NCBI RefSeq assembly: GCF_001592365.1 | Contig: NZ_BCWU01000012.1 | Coordinates: forward strand, 79,896 to 143,895 | From: Gordonia hydrophobica NBRC 16057 | GTDB lineage: Bacteria > Actinomycetota > Actinomycetes > Mycobacteriales > Mycobacteriaceae | Length of the DNA: 64,000 nucleotides | Reading direction: 5' to 3' | Shown here: piece by piece, positions 53,220 through 61,183 of the stretch | How positions within the stretch are numbered: the first letter of the stretch is position 1 | Layout of the letters: each line of letters starts with the position of its first letter | Made by a program: the position numbers and the translations under genes | Notes under the pieces: generated by a model | The model's database searches: none | Told to the model about the DNA's origin: nothing | What the model saw: only the letters and a program-made list of their open reading frames with translations

Positions 53220-54455
53220 CTACTTCTGCCGCGGCCCTCCGCTGCGCCCACCGGCGGCCTCGAACAACGACGTACCGAGCGGCCGCGACGCCGTGGCGCC
53301 CGGCAGGATCGCGTACACCGCCGACCCGATCGGTGTGGTCCACACGTTCAGGTCGTCGTGCTCGGCCAGTCGCGCCTGGATCGGCAGGTACTGCTCCACC
53401 GGATCACGTTGGTACGCCGCGAACAGCAGCCCGCTGTTCGACGTGTCGGCCGAGCCCGGCTCAGGCGGGTCGTCGTAGTTGTAGGCGCGCCGCAGAATCT
53501 GTTCCCGCTCGCTACGACGGTGGGCGCGCGCAATGTGCGACGACTCCGGGATCACCGTGATGCCGCCGCGCGACGCGGTGAAGTCCGGCTCGTCGAACTC
53601 CGCGGTACCGGTCAACGGAGCCCCGGTGTCGAGGGTCCGGCCGACCGACAGTTCGCGACCGTGCCGGTCGAGCGCCTCCCAGGTGTCCATGTTCATCGCG
53701 ATCCGCCGCAACACCAGGCTGGTGCCGTCGGCCAGCCACGACTGCTCGCGGCCGTCGTTCCAAACCAGCGAATCGAACCCGTCCGACGGCGGTTGCACGG
53801 TGCCGTCGACCTGACCGAACAGATTGCGCATGGTCCCCGACGCCATGCCCGGGCTGTTGCGGAAACCGCGTTGCACCCAGCGCACTCGCACACTCCGCCG
53901 GACCGACGCCGTCAGCATTCGGGTGGCGTGCGCGAGCGTGACCGGGTCGTCGGACCCGATCGACACCAGCAGATCCGTCTGCCCCCACCGCGGATCCAGC
54001 CGATCGATGGAGAAGGGCGGCAACGGTTTCAACCACGACGGCCGGAGTGCGGTGAGCGATGGCGCACGGAACACCCGGTCACCGACGCCGACCGTCACCG
54101 TCAGGTGGCTGGCGGTTCGCGCGAGTTCGGGTTCGGTGTCCGAGAGGCTCGGACCGGCCTGGGTGAGGCGCGAGGCGTCCTGCGTCCACAGATTGAGCAC
54201 GCCCTGCAGGGTGGGGACGTCGCCCGGGTCGACGAGGTCGAGCCCGATGTGCTGAACGTGCGACTGCGGTGCGGTCGCCACGCCCGCCTGGCGGCGACCG
54301 TAGAACGGCACCAGTCCGGTCCCCGGTGCGTCCGCGGGCGTCGAGACCTGACCGGCGACACCGACGGCCGCCGCCCCGATCCCGACGCCGGCGAGACCGG
54401 CGCCGCCCATCAGCAGGGTGCGCCGAGAGACGCGGCCGCGCTGCGGGTCGGTCAT
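53220..54455 (-). CDS. Tat-exported DyP-type peroxidase (DtpA-like, copper-linked operon)
   Basis: 411 residues, ATG start overlapping the stop of the PCu(A)C gene (ATGA). Twin-arginine signal S-R11-R12-T-L-L with a hydrophobic core (GGAGLAGVGIGAAAVGVAG). DyP motifs: NLFGQVDGTVQPP (GxxDG with catalytic Asp), proximal His in SSHIARAHRRSEREQILRRAYNY and the C-terminal LLFAAYQRDPVEQYLPIQARL. A paralogue of EfeB (32848-34191), but coupled to a copper chaperone rather than iron genes. This resembles the Streptomyces arrangement in which DtpA is encoded with copper-chaperone genes. It oxidises an unknown envelope substrate with H2O2. Confidence 0.93.
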   Translation of the reverse strand: MTDPQRGRVSRRTLLMGGAGLAGVGIGAAAVGVAGQVSTPADAPGTGLVPFYGRRQAGVATAPQSHVQHIGLDLVDPGDVPTLQGVLNLWTQDASRLTQAGPSLSDTEPELARTASHLTVTVGVGDRVFRAPSLTALRPSWLKPLPPFSIDRLDPRWGQTDLLVSIGSDDPVTLAHATRMLTASVRRSVRVRWVQRGFRNSPGMASGTMRNLFGQVDGTVQPPSDGFDSLVWNDGREQSWLADGTSLVLRRIAMNMDTWEALDRHGRELSVGRTLDTGAPLTGTAEFDEPDFTASRGGITVIPESSHIARAHRRSEREQILRRAYNYDDPPEPGSADTSNSGLLFAAYQRDPVEQYLPIQARLAEHDDLNVWTTPIGSAVYAILPGATASRPLGTSLFEAAGGRSGGPRQK

Positions 54456-54988
54456 TCGTCCATGCCTTCATGGCCGGGCTCGTAGTTCTCCTGGTTACCG
54501 TCGAAGTCGCGGGCCAGCGCGGTGAATTCCATGGTCGACCCGTCCTCGAACCGAATGGTGAAGGCCACGTCCTGGCCGGTGGTGATGGGCTTGGACAGTT
54601 CCATCAGCATGAAGTGCTCGGTGCCCGGAGTCAGGTCCATCGAACCGTTCGCGGGAACCACGAAGCCGCCGTCCTTCTGGCGCATGGTGGTCCCGCCCGA
54701 GCCGTTGTCGACCACCTCGTGCATCTCGGTGGTGCGGGCCGTGTCGGTGTGTGCGGAGACGATGCGGATGTCGCGGTCGGAGGAGTTGCTGATGGTCCCG
54801 AACGCCGCGGTCATGCCGGAGTCGGCAGCCTTGACCCACTGGTCGGAAACGGTGATCGCCTTCGCGTCGGGCGCATCGGCGGTGTCGTCGTCGCCGCAGG
54901 CCGCGAGGCCGACGACGAGCAGGAGGGCGGCCGCGACGAGCGCGGCGGATCGAACGAGGGAACGAGTGAAGAGACGGCGAATCGCCAT
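54452..54988 (-). CDS. PCu(A)C-type copper chaperone lipoprotein
   Basis: 178 residues from ATG 54986-54988. Lipoprotein signal to C31 (VGLAAC). The PCu(A)C cupredoxin-like fold has the copper site residues M-H in TTEMHEVV, M in TTMRQ, and HFM in TPGTEHFMLMEL, the H-x(10-11)-M-x(21-22)-HxM pattern of the family. It ferries Cu(I) outside the membrane, classically to cytochrome oxidase Cu(A) or other cuproenzymes. Its stop overlaps the DyP start, so stoichiometric coexpression is likely. The C-terminal tail is acidic with extra His/Met (EPGHEGMDE). Confidence 0.92.
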   Translation of the reverse strand: MAIRRLFTRSLVRSAALVAAALLLVVGLAACGDDDTADAPDAKAITVSDQWVKAADSGMTAAFGTISNSSDRDIRIVSAHTDTARTTEMHEVVDNGSGGTTMRQKDGGFVVPANGSMDLTPGTEHFMLMELSKPITTGQDVAFTIRFEDGSTMEFTALARDFDGNQENYEPGHEGMDE

Positions 54989-55055
54989 GGAAGAACTTCC
55001 TTTGTGCAAAGTCTGATTCCCGACGCCGGAATCGAGGTCGGGACGGGAAAGGGGA

Positions 55056-55634
55056 TCAGACGTGCAACGGAGGGCCGCGGACTCCCGCGGCGGCGACCAT
55101 CGGGGCCGCATGTCGGGGTGCTCGGACCTGCGGGTCGACCGGCACTGACGGTGCATCGTCGACGCCGACGGGGATGGAGACCAGTCGCCACATCCGGGCC
55201 AGGCCCGCACCGCAGGCGCGGTGCAGCCGCTCGGCGACGACGAGTACCGCGGCCGCGGCCGGGATCGCCAGAACGTGCCAGCCGAGCATGACCGGTCCCG
55301 GCACCAGCGCACCGTGCATTCCGTGGCCGTCGAGCAGCGCGAGAACGAGGTGCGCGCCCGCCTGTCCGCCGGCGAGTGCCGCGGCCGTTCCGGTCAGCGA
55401 GATCCGCAGTCGGCCGCGAGCGCGCGCCCGTTCGACGCCGCGCAGCTGTGCCGCGCGCACCAGGCCGACGCACGTTGCGAGTCCGGCCACGGTCGCGAGT
55501 TGCAGAGCCGTCGGGAGGTGGCCGCCGCCGAGCGAGTGCGCGGTGACGCCGAGGATCAGTGAGACCACGGCCGCCAACAGACCATGCGCGGTCGCGGGGA
55601 CCTGCGCACCGGCTCGCGTCGGGCGGATCAGCAC
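55056..55634 (-). CDS. Small integral membrane protein upstream of copper chaperone
   Basis: 192 residues from GTG 55632-55634. About four hydrophobic helices (AHGLLAAVVSLILGVTAHSL, LQLATVAGLATCVGLV, AAALAGGQAGAHLVLALL, VMLGWHVLAIPAAAAVLVVAERL). Histidines and methionines are concentrated between helices (LLDGHGMHGALV; MLGWH; HSLGGGH) and near the C-terminal PRHAAPMVAAAG, suitable for copper or haem binding. Position and composition suggest a copper-associated membrane partner of the PCu(A)C/DyP pair. I do not recognise a named family with certainty, and the C terminus is unusually Pro/Arg-rich. Confidence 0.75.
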   Translation of the reverse strand: MLIRPTRAGAQVPATAHGLLAAVVSLILGVTAHSLGGGHLPTALQLATVAGLATCVGLVRAAQLRGVERARARGRLRISLTGTAAALAGGQAGAHLVLALLDGHGMHGALVPGPVMLGWHVLAIPAAAAVLVVAERLHRACGAGLARMWRLVSIPVGVDDAPSVPVDPQVRAPRHAAPMVAAAGVRGPPLHV

Positions 55635-55685
55635 GGTACCCAGGGTACTACCGAGTGTCGTACTCCGAAGAACCCGCGTCGCGAC

Positions 55686-56201
55686 TCATTCCGCGATCGC
55701 GTAGTGCATGTAGACGACGCCGATCCAGCGGTCGAACTTGAATCCGACGGCCGGGGTCCGTCCCACCTCGACGAAACCCACGGTGCGGTGCAGGGCGATC
55801 GACCCCGGCACCTCGTCGGAGATCACCGCCATGACGTTGCGCGTCACGCCGCGATCGGTCGCGTCGAGCAGCGCCTGCAGCAACCACTTCCCCAGTCCCC
55901 GGCCTGCGGCTTCCGGCCGAAGGTAGATGCTGTCTTCCGCAGTGTGCTTCCAGCCGTCTTTTCCCCGGTACGTCCCGAGGTACGCGTAGCCGAGCACACC
56001 GGTCGGCAGCGCATCGTCCTCGAGGTTCTCGACCACCAGGAACGGCTGTCCCACCGCGACGATGTGCTCGAGTTTGCGCGCCCATTCGTCGACGGCGAGG
56101 GACTCCACGTCGAACGTCGCCACCGAGTTCTCGACGTAGTGGCGATAGATCTCGGCGATGGCGGGGCAGTCGTCGACGGTTGCTGGTCGGATGCGCGGCA
56201 T
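55686..56201 (-). CDS. GNAT N-acetyltransferase (phosphinothricin acetyltransferase-like)
   Basis: 171 residues from ATG 56199-56201; upstream in-frame codons overlap the divergent permease gene and are rejected. Family marks: IRPATVDDCPAIAEIYRHYVENSVATFD, VLGYAYLGTYRGKDGWKHTAEDSIYLRPEAAGRGLGKWLLQALL (acetyl-CoA loop R-G-L-G-K) and LHRTVGFVEVGRTPAVGFKFDRWIGVVYM. It resembles Bar/Pat-type enzymes that acetylate phosphinothricin, methionine sulfoximine or sulfone. The natural substrate is unknown. Divergent from the permease, 39 bases apart. Confidence 0.88.
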   Translation of the reverse strand: MPRIRPATVDDCPAIAEIYRHYVENSVATFDVESLAVDEWARKLEHIVAVGQPFLVVENLEDDALPTGVLGYAYLGTYRGKDGWKHTAEDSIYLRPEAAGRGLGKWLLQALLDATDRGVTRNVMAVISDEVPGSIALHRTVGFVEVGRTPAVGFKFDRWIGVVYMHYAIAE

Positions 56202-56240
56202 GGGGTGATTTTGCCAGCACCGCCCGGCCACTACGCTCGG

Positions 56241-57632
56241 GTGGTGGAAAATTCCGAACCAGAACGCTTGGATGTGGTCGACGAGCGTCGGTTGCACGGC
56301 GGGCTCAAGCCGCGCCACTTGGTGATGATGAGCCTGGGATCAGCCATCGGGGCGGGCCTGTTCGTCGGATCCGGGCAGGGAATCGCCCTCGCAGGCCCCG
56401 CGGCACTGGTCGCGTACGGGGTGATCGGTTTGATCATCGTGTCGGTGATGCGGATGCTCGGCGAACTCGCGGCCGCCGACCCGAATCCGGGTGCGTTCTC
56501 GCATTACGTGGGCCAGGCGCTCGGCCCGGGCGCCGGCTTCATGATGGGGTGGCTCTGGTGGATCCAGATGACCATCGTGGTCGCCGCCGAAGCGCTGGCC
56601 GCCGCGTCGACGCTCAGCGGCCTGGTCGGCATCATGCCCGCGTGGGCGTGGGCGTTGGTCTTCATGATCGTCTTCACCGTCTTGAACTTGAGCGGCGTCT
56701 CGAACTTCGGTGAGCTCGAGTTCTGGTTCTCGCTGATCAAGATCGTGGCGATCGTCGTGTTCCTGATCATCGGCGCGGCGTATCTGTTCGGCTGGACGTC
56801 GGAGCCGTCGCCGGGACTGACCAATCCCGGAGAATTCCTGCCGCACGGTGTCGGCGGGATCGCCGCGGCCCTGCTGGTGATCGCGTTCGCCTTCGGCGGC
56901 ATCGAGATCATCGCGGTCGCGGCGGCCGAGACCGCCGACCCCGGACCGAGCGTCACCAAGGCGATCCGCACCATCGTCTGGCGCATTCTGATCTTTTACG
57001 TCGGCTCCGTCGCGGTGATCATGCTGGTCCTGCCGTCGGACGATCCGCGAATCCAAGGCGGCCCGTTCGAAGGCGTGCTGGAGCAGGCGGGTCTGCCCGC
57101 CGTCGCGAGCACCATGGGCGCGATTATCGTCATCGCGTTGCTGTCGTCGTTGAACGTCAACCTGTACGGCGCATCACGCATGCTGTTCTCGCTGTCCGAC
57201 CGCGGGATGGCGCCGAATCTCGCCACGCGGACCGCGAAGAACGGTGTGCCCGTGCCTGCCGTGCTGGCCAGTATCGTCGTCGGGTTCCTGATGGTTCCGG
57301 CCACGTACTTCTGGGGCGACGAGGTCCTCGAACGACTGCTGTCGATGGTCGGTTCGACGCTCCTGGTCACCTGGATCGCCATCGCGTCCGCACAGTTCGT
57401 CCTCCGCAGGCGCGCCGATCGCGCGGGCACGGTCCTGCCGATGAAGATGTGGGGCTACCCGTACCTGACGATCCTCACGCTGGTCGCGCTCGGCGCGATC
57501 GTCGTACTGGGCCTCACCACCGACTCGGTGCGCAACCAGGTCTTGTCGACCGGTGCCCTGGCGGTCGTGCTGTGGGGTGTCGGCGCGTACGTCGACCGAC
57601 GTCGCGCTAGGTCAAGTCCGGGTGCACGGTAG
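56241..57632 (+). CDS. APC-family amino acid permease
   Basis: 463 residues. The start is GTG 56241 (or the adjacent GTG 56244). There is no Shine-Dalgarno sequence, and a -10-like TACGCT at 56232-56237 suggests leaderless or near-leaderless translation. It has twelve hydrophobic segments and the N-terminal APC motif MSLGSAIGAGLFVGSGQGIALAGPAALVAYGVIGLIIVSVMRMLGELAA. The family imports amino acids with protons (GABA/proline/aromatic-permease branch); the exact substrate is unknown. Its last 26 bases overlap the convergent TetR gene. Confidence 0.92.
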   Translation: MVENSEPERLDVVDERRLHGGLKPRHLVMMSLGSAIGAGLFVGSGQGIALAGPAALVAYGVIGLIIVSVMRMLGELAAADPNPGAFSHYVGQALGPGAGFMMGWLWWIQMTIVVAAEALAAASTLSGLVGIMPAWAWALVFMIVFTVLNLSGVSNFGELEFWFSLIKIVAIVVFLIIGAAYLFGWTSEPSPGLTNPGEFLPHGVGGIAAALLVIAFAFGGIEIIAVAAAETADPGPSVTKAIRTIVWRILIFYVGSVAVIMLVLPSDDPRIQGGPFEGVLEQAGLPAVASTMGAIIVIALLSSLNVNLYGASRMLFSLSDRGMAPNLATRTAKNGVPVPAVLASIVVGFLMVPATYFWGDEVLERLLSMVGSTLLVTWIAIASAQFVLRRRADRAGTVLPMKMWGYPYLTILTLVALGAIVVLGLTTDSVRNQVLSTGALAVVLWGVGAYVDRRRARSSPGAR

Positions 57633-58317
57633 GGGTCGTCGACTCCTTGTATTCGGAATCGACGAGCACCGGTGACGGGTCGAGTCGAGTCAGGCCGTTC
57701 CAGCACAGATTGACCAGATGCGCGGCGACGACCTCCTTCTCCGGTTCGCGGACGTCCAGCCACCACTGCGCGGTCACCGACACCATTCCGACCAGCGCCT
57801 GCGCATACAACGGCGCGAGACCCGGATCGAATCCGCGGCGTTCGAAATCGCCCGCGAGGATGTGCTCCACTTGGCTGATGGCGTCGTTCAGCAGGCTCGA
57901 GTAGCGGGTGTCGTCGTCGCCGCTGGTCGACTCGCCGCGTACCAGAATCCGGAATCCGTCGGTCCGTTCCTCCATGTACGTCAGCAACGCGAGCGCGACC
58001 TGCTGGATCCGGTACAGCGACCGGTTCTTGGTGAGCGACGACGTGACCATCTCCAGGAGGGTCTCCATCTCCCGGTCGACGACGACGGCATACAAGCCCT
58101 CCTTGCCGCCGAAGTGCTCGTACACGATCGGTTTGGAGACGCCGGCCCGCTGCGCGATCTCCTCGATCGACGTGCCTTCGAACCCCCGCTCGGCGAACAG
58201 ACCGCGCGCCACCTCGATGAGCTGCAGGCGACGCTGTGCTCCCGTCATCCGCGCGCGCGGCGCTTTGTGCACTTGTTCCGCCGCGTCGGCGGGCCTGCTG
58301 ATCGCCATGTCACCCAT
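57607..58317 (-). CDS. TetR-family regulator (Rv1019-like)
   Basis: 236 residues, ATG 58315-58317 (a second ATG three codons in is possible). TetR HTH: RRLQLIEVARGLFAERGFEGTSIEEIAQRAGVSKPIVYEHFGGKEGLYAVVVDRE. The C-terminal domain (about 100-215) includes TSGDDDTRYSSLLNDAISQVEHILAGDFERRGFDP. It is similar to the TetR gene beside mfd in M. tuberculosis (Rv1019). Here the copper genes, GNAT and permease lie between it and mfd. It overlaps the permease tail by 26 bases, so antisense transcription of both 3' ends is expected. Confidence 0.9.
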   Translation of the reverse strand: MGDMAISRPADAAEQVHKAPRARMTGAQRRLQLIEVARGLFAERGFEGTSIEEIAQRAGVSKPIVYEHFGGKEGLYAVVVDREMETLLEMVTSSLTKNRSLYRIQQVALALLTYMEERTDGFRILVRGESTSGDDDTRYSSLLNDAISQVEHILAGDFERRGFDPGLAPLYAQALVGMVSVTAQWWLDVREPEKEVVAAHLVNLCWNGLTRLDPSPVLVDSEYKESTTPTVHPDLT

Positions 58318-58347
58318 GCTATCGGCCCACCGTGACGCCGCGGCCGG

Positions 58348-59022
58348 TCACTGCGCGACGTCGGTGCGCCGTACCAGGACGCCGAGCAGTGCGTGCAGTT
58401 GGCGGGACAGCTCCGCGGCGGCATCCTGCTCGCCGTCGCAGCGACGGCGGACAGCCCGTTCGAACGGTCCGTCGAGCGCCGCGTAGACACCGGCCGCGTC
58501 CATGATCGGCTCTCCGCCCGCCAGTTCCGCGTACCGGCTGACCACGCGCCAGACCATCGACTCCAGCTCATCGTCGATCGCCCGGACGTCCTCGACCAAC
58601 GTCCGCTCGAACACGGCCTGCATGCGGAGGTCGTACCAGAGCTTGTGCGTCGGGAGGTCGTGCTCCATGGTCTCGGCGAGCCGATCCGCGAATCGGCGGC
58701 GCAGCGCTTCCGCCGCACCCTCCCCCTCGGACTCGTCGATGATGCCGTCGTACGACGCCACGCACTCGGCCTTGTACAGGTGCACGCAGTGCGCGATGAG
58801 ATCGAGCTTGTCGCTGAAGTAGTAATGCAGGACGCCGTGGCTGTACTCGGAGTTCGCGGCGATCTCGCGGAGGCTGGTGCCCGCATATCCGAGCTCCGAC
58901 AACGTCTTTCGTGCCGCACGGGCGAGTTCGTCGCGCTTGGCCGCCACCTTGTCGGCACGCCGGGCAGCGCTGCGCGCAGCCGGAGGAAGCACCTGTTCGA
59001 CCTCTGTCGAGTCCGTCGCCAC
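58348..59022 (-). CDS. TetR-family regulator of the divergent SDR/acyl-CoA operon
   Basis: 224 residues. I chose GTG 59020-59022 because GAGGAGG sits about 7 bases upstream; the frame opens five codons earlier inside that ribosome-binding site. HTH: ELARAARKTLSELGYAGTSLREIAANSEYSHGVLHYYFSDKLDLI, with the TetR_C_6-like ligand domain (KLWYDLRMQAVFERTLVEDVRAIDDELESMVWRVVSRYAELAG). It is divergent from the operon at 59207-62658; the shared region contains two TGAC-N4-GTC(A) palindromes (59110-59143), its probable operators. The ligand is likely an acyl-CoA or the pathway substrate. Confidence 0.9.
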   Translation of the reverse strand: MATDSTEVEQVLPPAARSAARRADKVAAKRDELARAARKTLSELGYAGTSLREIAANSEYSHGVLHYYFSDKLDLIAHCVHLYKAECVASYDGIIDESEGEGAAEALRRRFADRLAETMEHDLPTHKLWYDLRMQAVFERTLVEDVRAIDDELESMVWRVVSRYAELAGGEPIMDAAGVYAALDGPFERAVRRRCDGEQDAAAELSRQLHALLGVLVRRTDVAQ

Positions 59023-59109
59023 GGCGCACCTCCTCACGCATTCTCGTCGGCTTCTGGGTTCAGCATAGCCCTCTCACCTCGCATATCGACCAGTCGGCCC
59101 ACTTTCTTA

Positions 59110-59143
59110 TGACAATCGTCAAATGTTTTCTTGACGACTGTCC
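59110..59143. promoter_or_regulatory. Tandem operator: TGAC-N4-GTCA twice
   Basis: Site 1 TGACAATCGTCA (59110-59121) and site 2 TGACGACTGTCC (59132-59143, one mismatch) are centred 22 bases apart, two helical turns. The two together also form a larger inverted repeat (GACAATCGTCAA / TTGACGACTGTC). They lie 64 bases before the SDR start, between it and the divergent TetR gene, as expected for a TetR repressor binding as two dimers. Confidence 0.7.
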
Positions 59144-59206
59144 AAAACCGACTAGTGTGATCCACACCACCAGAAAAGCTCGACTCGTACCCCGAGGAGA
59201 TTCGCC

Positions 59207-60001
59207 ATGAACGCTTTCGATCTGACCGGCCGTCGCGCACTCGTGACCGGCGGCGCCCAAGGACTCGGCGAGGGGATGGCTCGCGCCCTCGCCGCCGCCG
59301 GAGCGTCGGTGGTGATCGGCGATCTGCAGACCGATGCCGCCCAGTCCGTCGCAACGTCGCTGGGCGACGGGCACGGCGCCGTGCACCTGGACGTGACCGA
59401 CGAGTCGAGCTGGGTCGCCGCGCTCGAGTCCACCACGTCCACCCTCGGCGGGCTCGACGTCTTGGTCAACAACGCAGGCATCGAGATCACCGGGCTGATG
59501 AGCGAGGTCGAGGTCGACGACATCCGACGCCAACTCGATGTGAACGTGCTCGGCACAGCGCTCGGCATCAAACACGGTCTGCGAACCATGCGGCCGGGCG
59601 GTGCCGGCGGTAGTGGCGGCACCATCATCAGCGTCGCATCGGTCGCAGCGACCATCGCCTTCCCCGGCATCGCGATCTACTCCGCCACCAAGTCTGCCAT
59701 CGACCGCATGACACGCGTGGCCGCCATGGAGGCGGGCAAGCTCGGCTACGGCGTGCGCGTGAACTGCATCTACCCCGGACTGGTCCCGACGGCGATGGGC
59801 GCAGGCCTGGCCTCCGACATGGCCGAGCTGGGCCTCTTCGGGTCAGCGGACGAAGCCGTCGAGGCGGTCGTCGGGCTCACACCGAGCGGCCGACTCGGCG
59901 AAGTCCGCGACATGGCCGACGCCGTGGTCTTTCTCGCCTCCGACGCCGCCCGCTTCGTCAACGGGATCGGTCTGCCCGTCGACGGCGGCATGGGCATGTG
60001 A
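59207..60001 (+). CDS. Short-chain dehydrogenase/reductase
   Basis: 264 residues; ATG 59207 after GAGGAGA. Classical SDR: RRALVTGGAQGLGEGMARALAAAGASVVIGD (TGxxxGxG), NNAGIE, catalytic SVASVAATIAFPGIAIYSATKSA (S-Y-K) and the C-terminal FLASDAARFVNGIGLPVDGGMGM. It oxidises a hydroxy compound with NAD(P)+. First gene of the operon with the saccharopine-dehydrogenase-like protein (54 bases downstream) and an acyl-CoA synthetase, under likely TetR control. Confidence 0.93.
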   Translation: MNAFDLTGRRALVTGGAQGLGEGMARALAAAGASVVIGDLQTDAAQSVATSLGDGHGAVHLDVTDESSWVAALESTTSTLGGLDVLVNNAGIEITGLMSEVEVDDIRRQLDVNVLGTALGIKHGLRTMRPGGAGGSGGTIISVASVAATIAFPGIAIYSATKSAIDRMTRVAAMEAGKLGYGVRVNCIYPGLVPTAMGAGLASDMAELGLFGSADEAVEAVVGLTPSGRLGEVRDMADAVVFLASDAARFVNGIGLPVDGGMGM

Positions 60002-60055
60002 CCGGAGCCCAGTTCTGCCATCCCGACCCACTCAGTAACGAACGCAGGAGAAGTC

Positions 60056-61183
60056 ATGAGCAATAAGCCAGTCGTCGTCTACGGCGCTTCCGGATACACC
60101 GGCCGCCTCGTCTGTGAGTTCCTTCGTCAGTACAACGTTCCGTTCACCGCGGCCGGCCGCAACGAGGAGCGGCTCACCGAGTCGATGTCCTCCCATGTGC
60201 CCGGCATCGAGACCGCCGATCACGAGGTGGTCGCCGTCGAGCACACCGTGGAGGCGCTGACCGAGCTGTTCCGCGGGAGCTCCGTCGTTCTCAACACCGT
60301 CGGTCCGTTCATCAAGAACGGCGACGTCGTCGTGCGTGCTGCGCTGGCCGCGGGCGCTCACTACACGGACACGACCGGCGAACAGGACTGGCTGATTCAC
60401 TGCGACGAGAAGTACAGCGCCGACTTCGCTGCGGCCAACCTGCTGCTCTCCCCCGGCATCGCGCAGATGTACACCACGGGCGAGATCGCCGCCCAGATCG
60501 CCTTGGAGACGCCGGGAGTCGACACGCTCGACATCGCGGTGTTCTGGGGCGGCAGTCCCACGATCGCCTCCACGCGCACCATCCTCGTCAATGCGGCGGG
60601 CGGTGCGGCGTACTACCTGGAGCAGAATCAGTACGTTCCGTTCGACCCCACGCAGGGGCTGGTCCCGTTGGTGGTGCCGGGCCAGCACGAGTTGGCGCAG
60701 TCGTTGCCGTGGGGCGGCACGTCGCACCCGGTGTGGTTCAAGCACGATCCCCGGGTGGCGAACTGCAAGTCTCAGGGCGGGGTGTTCAATGCGGCGCTCA
60801 TGCAGAACGTTCCGGTCATCGTCGCCGACGCTCTCGAGGCGACCAAGGACATGTCACCGGAGGAGCGCGACGCCACGCTCGACGCCGTCGCCGCGCAGGT
60901 GATGAACACGATGCCCCCGCGTGAGAACCCTCGCCTCAACAAGTCGCTGGATTCGGTTCACGCCTCGGGACCGCTGGCGCACGTGGAGGTCGTGATCCAC
61001 GGAAACAACAACTATCAGCAGACCGGTCTGCTCCAGGCGTATGCCGCGTACTCCCTGCTCCAGCAGCCGCCGCTGCGCGTGGGGCTGGCGTCGGGCTGCC
61101 AGGCGTTCGGCCACCGAGTCCTCGAGGGCGTGCTCCGGTCGTTCGGGTTCATCGCGCCGCCCATCGTGACGGTCCACCAATGA
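60056..61183 (+). CDS. Saccharopine-dehydrogenase-like NAD(P)-binding protein
   Basis: 375 residues, ATG 60056, AGGAGAAG upstream. Rossmann motif VVVYGASGYTGRLVCEFLRQYNVPFTAAGRNEERL. The middle (VLNTVGPFIKNGDVVVRAALAAGAHYTDTTGEQDWL) is that of the Sacchrp_dh_NADP/trans-acting enoyl-reductase group. The C-terminal half (AVFWGGSPTIASTRTILVNAAGGAAYYLEQNQYVPFD...) matches a subgroup found with acyl-CoA genes in actinobacteria. Despite the name it is unlikely to act on saccharopine; a reductase on a CoA- or ACP-linked or sterol-like substrate is more plausible. The stop overlaps the next start by 4 bases (ATGA). Confidence 0.87.
   Translation: MSNKPVVVYGASGYTGRLVCEFLRQYNVPFTAAGRNEERLTESMSSHVPGIETADHEVVAVEHTVEALTELFRGSSVVLNTVGPFIKNGDVVVRAALAAGAHYTDTTGEQDWLIHCDEKYSADFAAANLLLSPGIAQMYTTGEIAAQIALETPGVDTLDIAVFWGGSPTIASTRTILVNAAGGAAYYLEQNQYVPFDPTQGLVPLVVPGQHELAQSLPWGGTSHPVWFKHDPRVANCKSQGGVFNAALMQNVPVIVADALEATKDMSPEERDATLDAVAAQVMNTMPPRENPRLNKSLDSVHASGPLAHVEVVIHGNNNYQQTGLLQAYAAYSLLQQPPLRVGLASGCQAFGHRVLEGVLRSFGFIAPPIVTVHQ

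Noticed and set aside
49736..53560. 1274-codon open frame antisense to mfd
   Set aside because: The mfd strand carries every expected motif over 1200 residues; the opposite frame is a GC-bias artefact.
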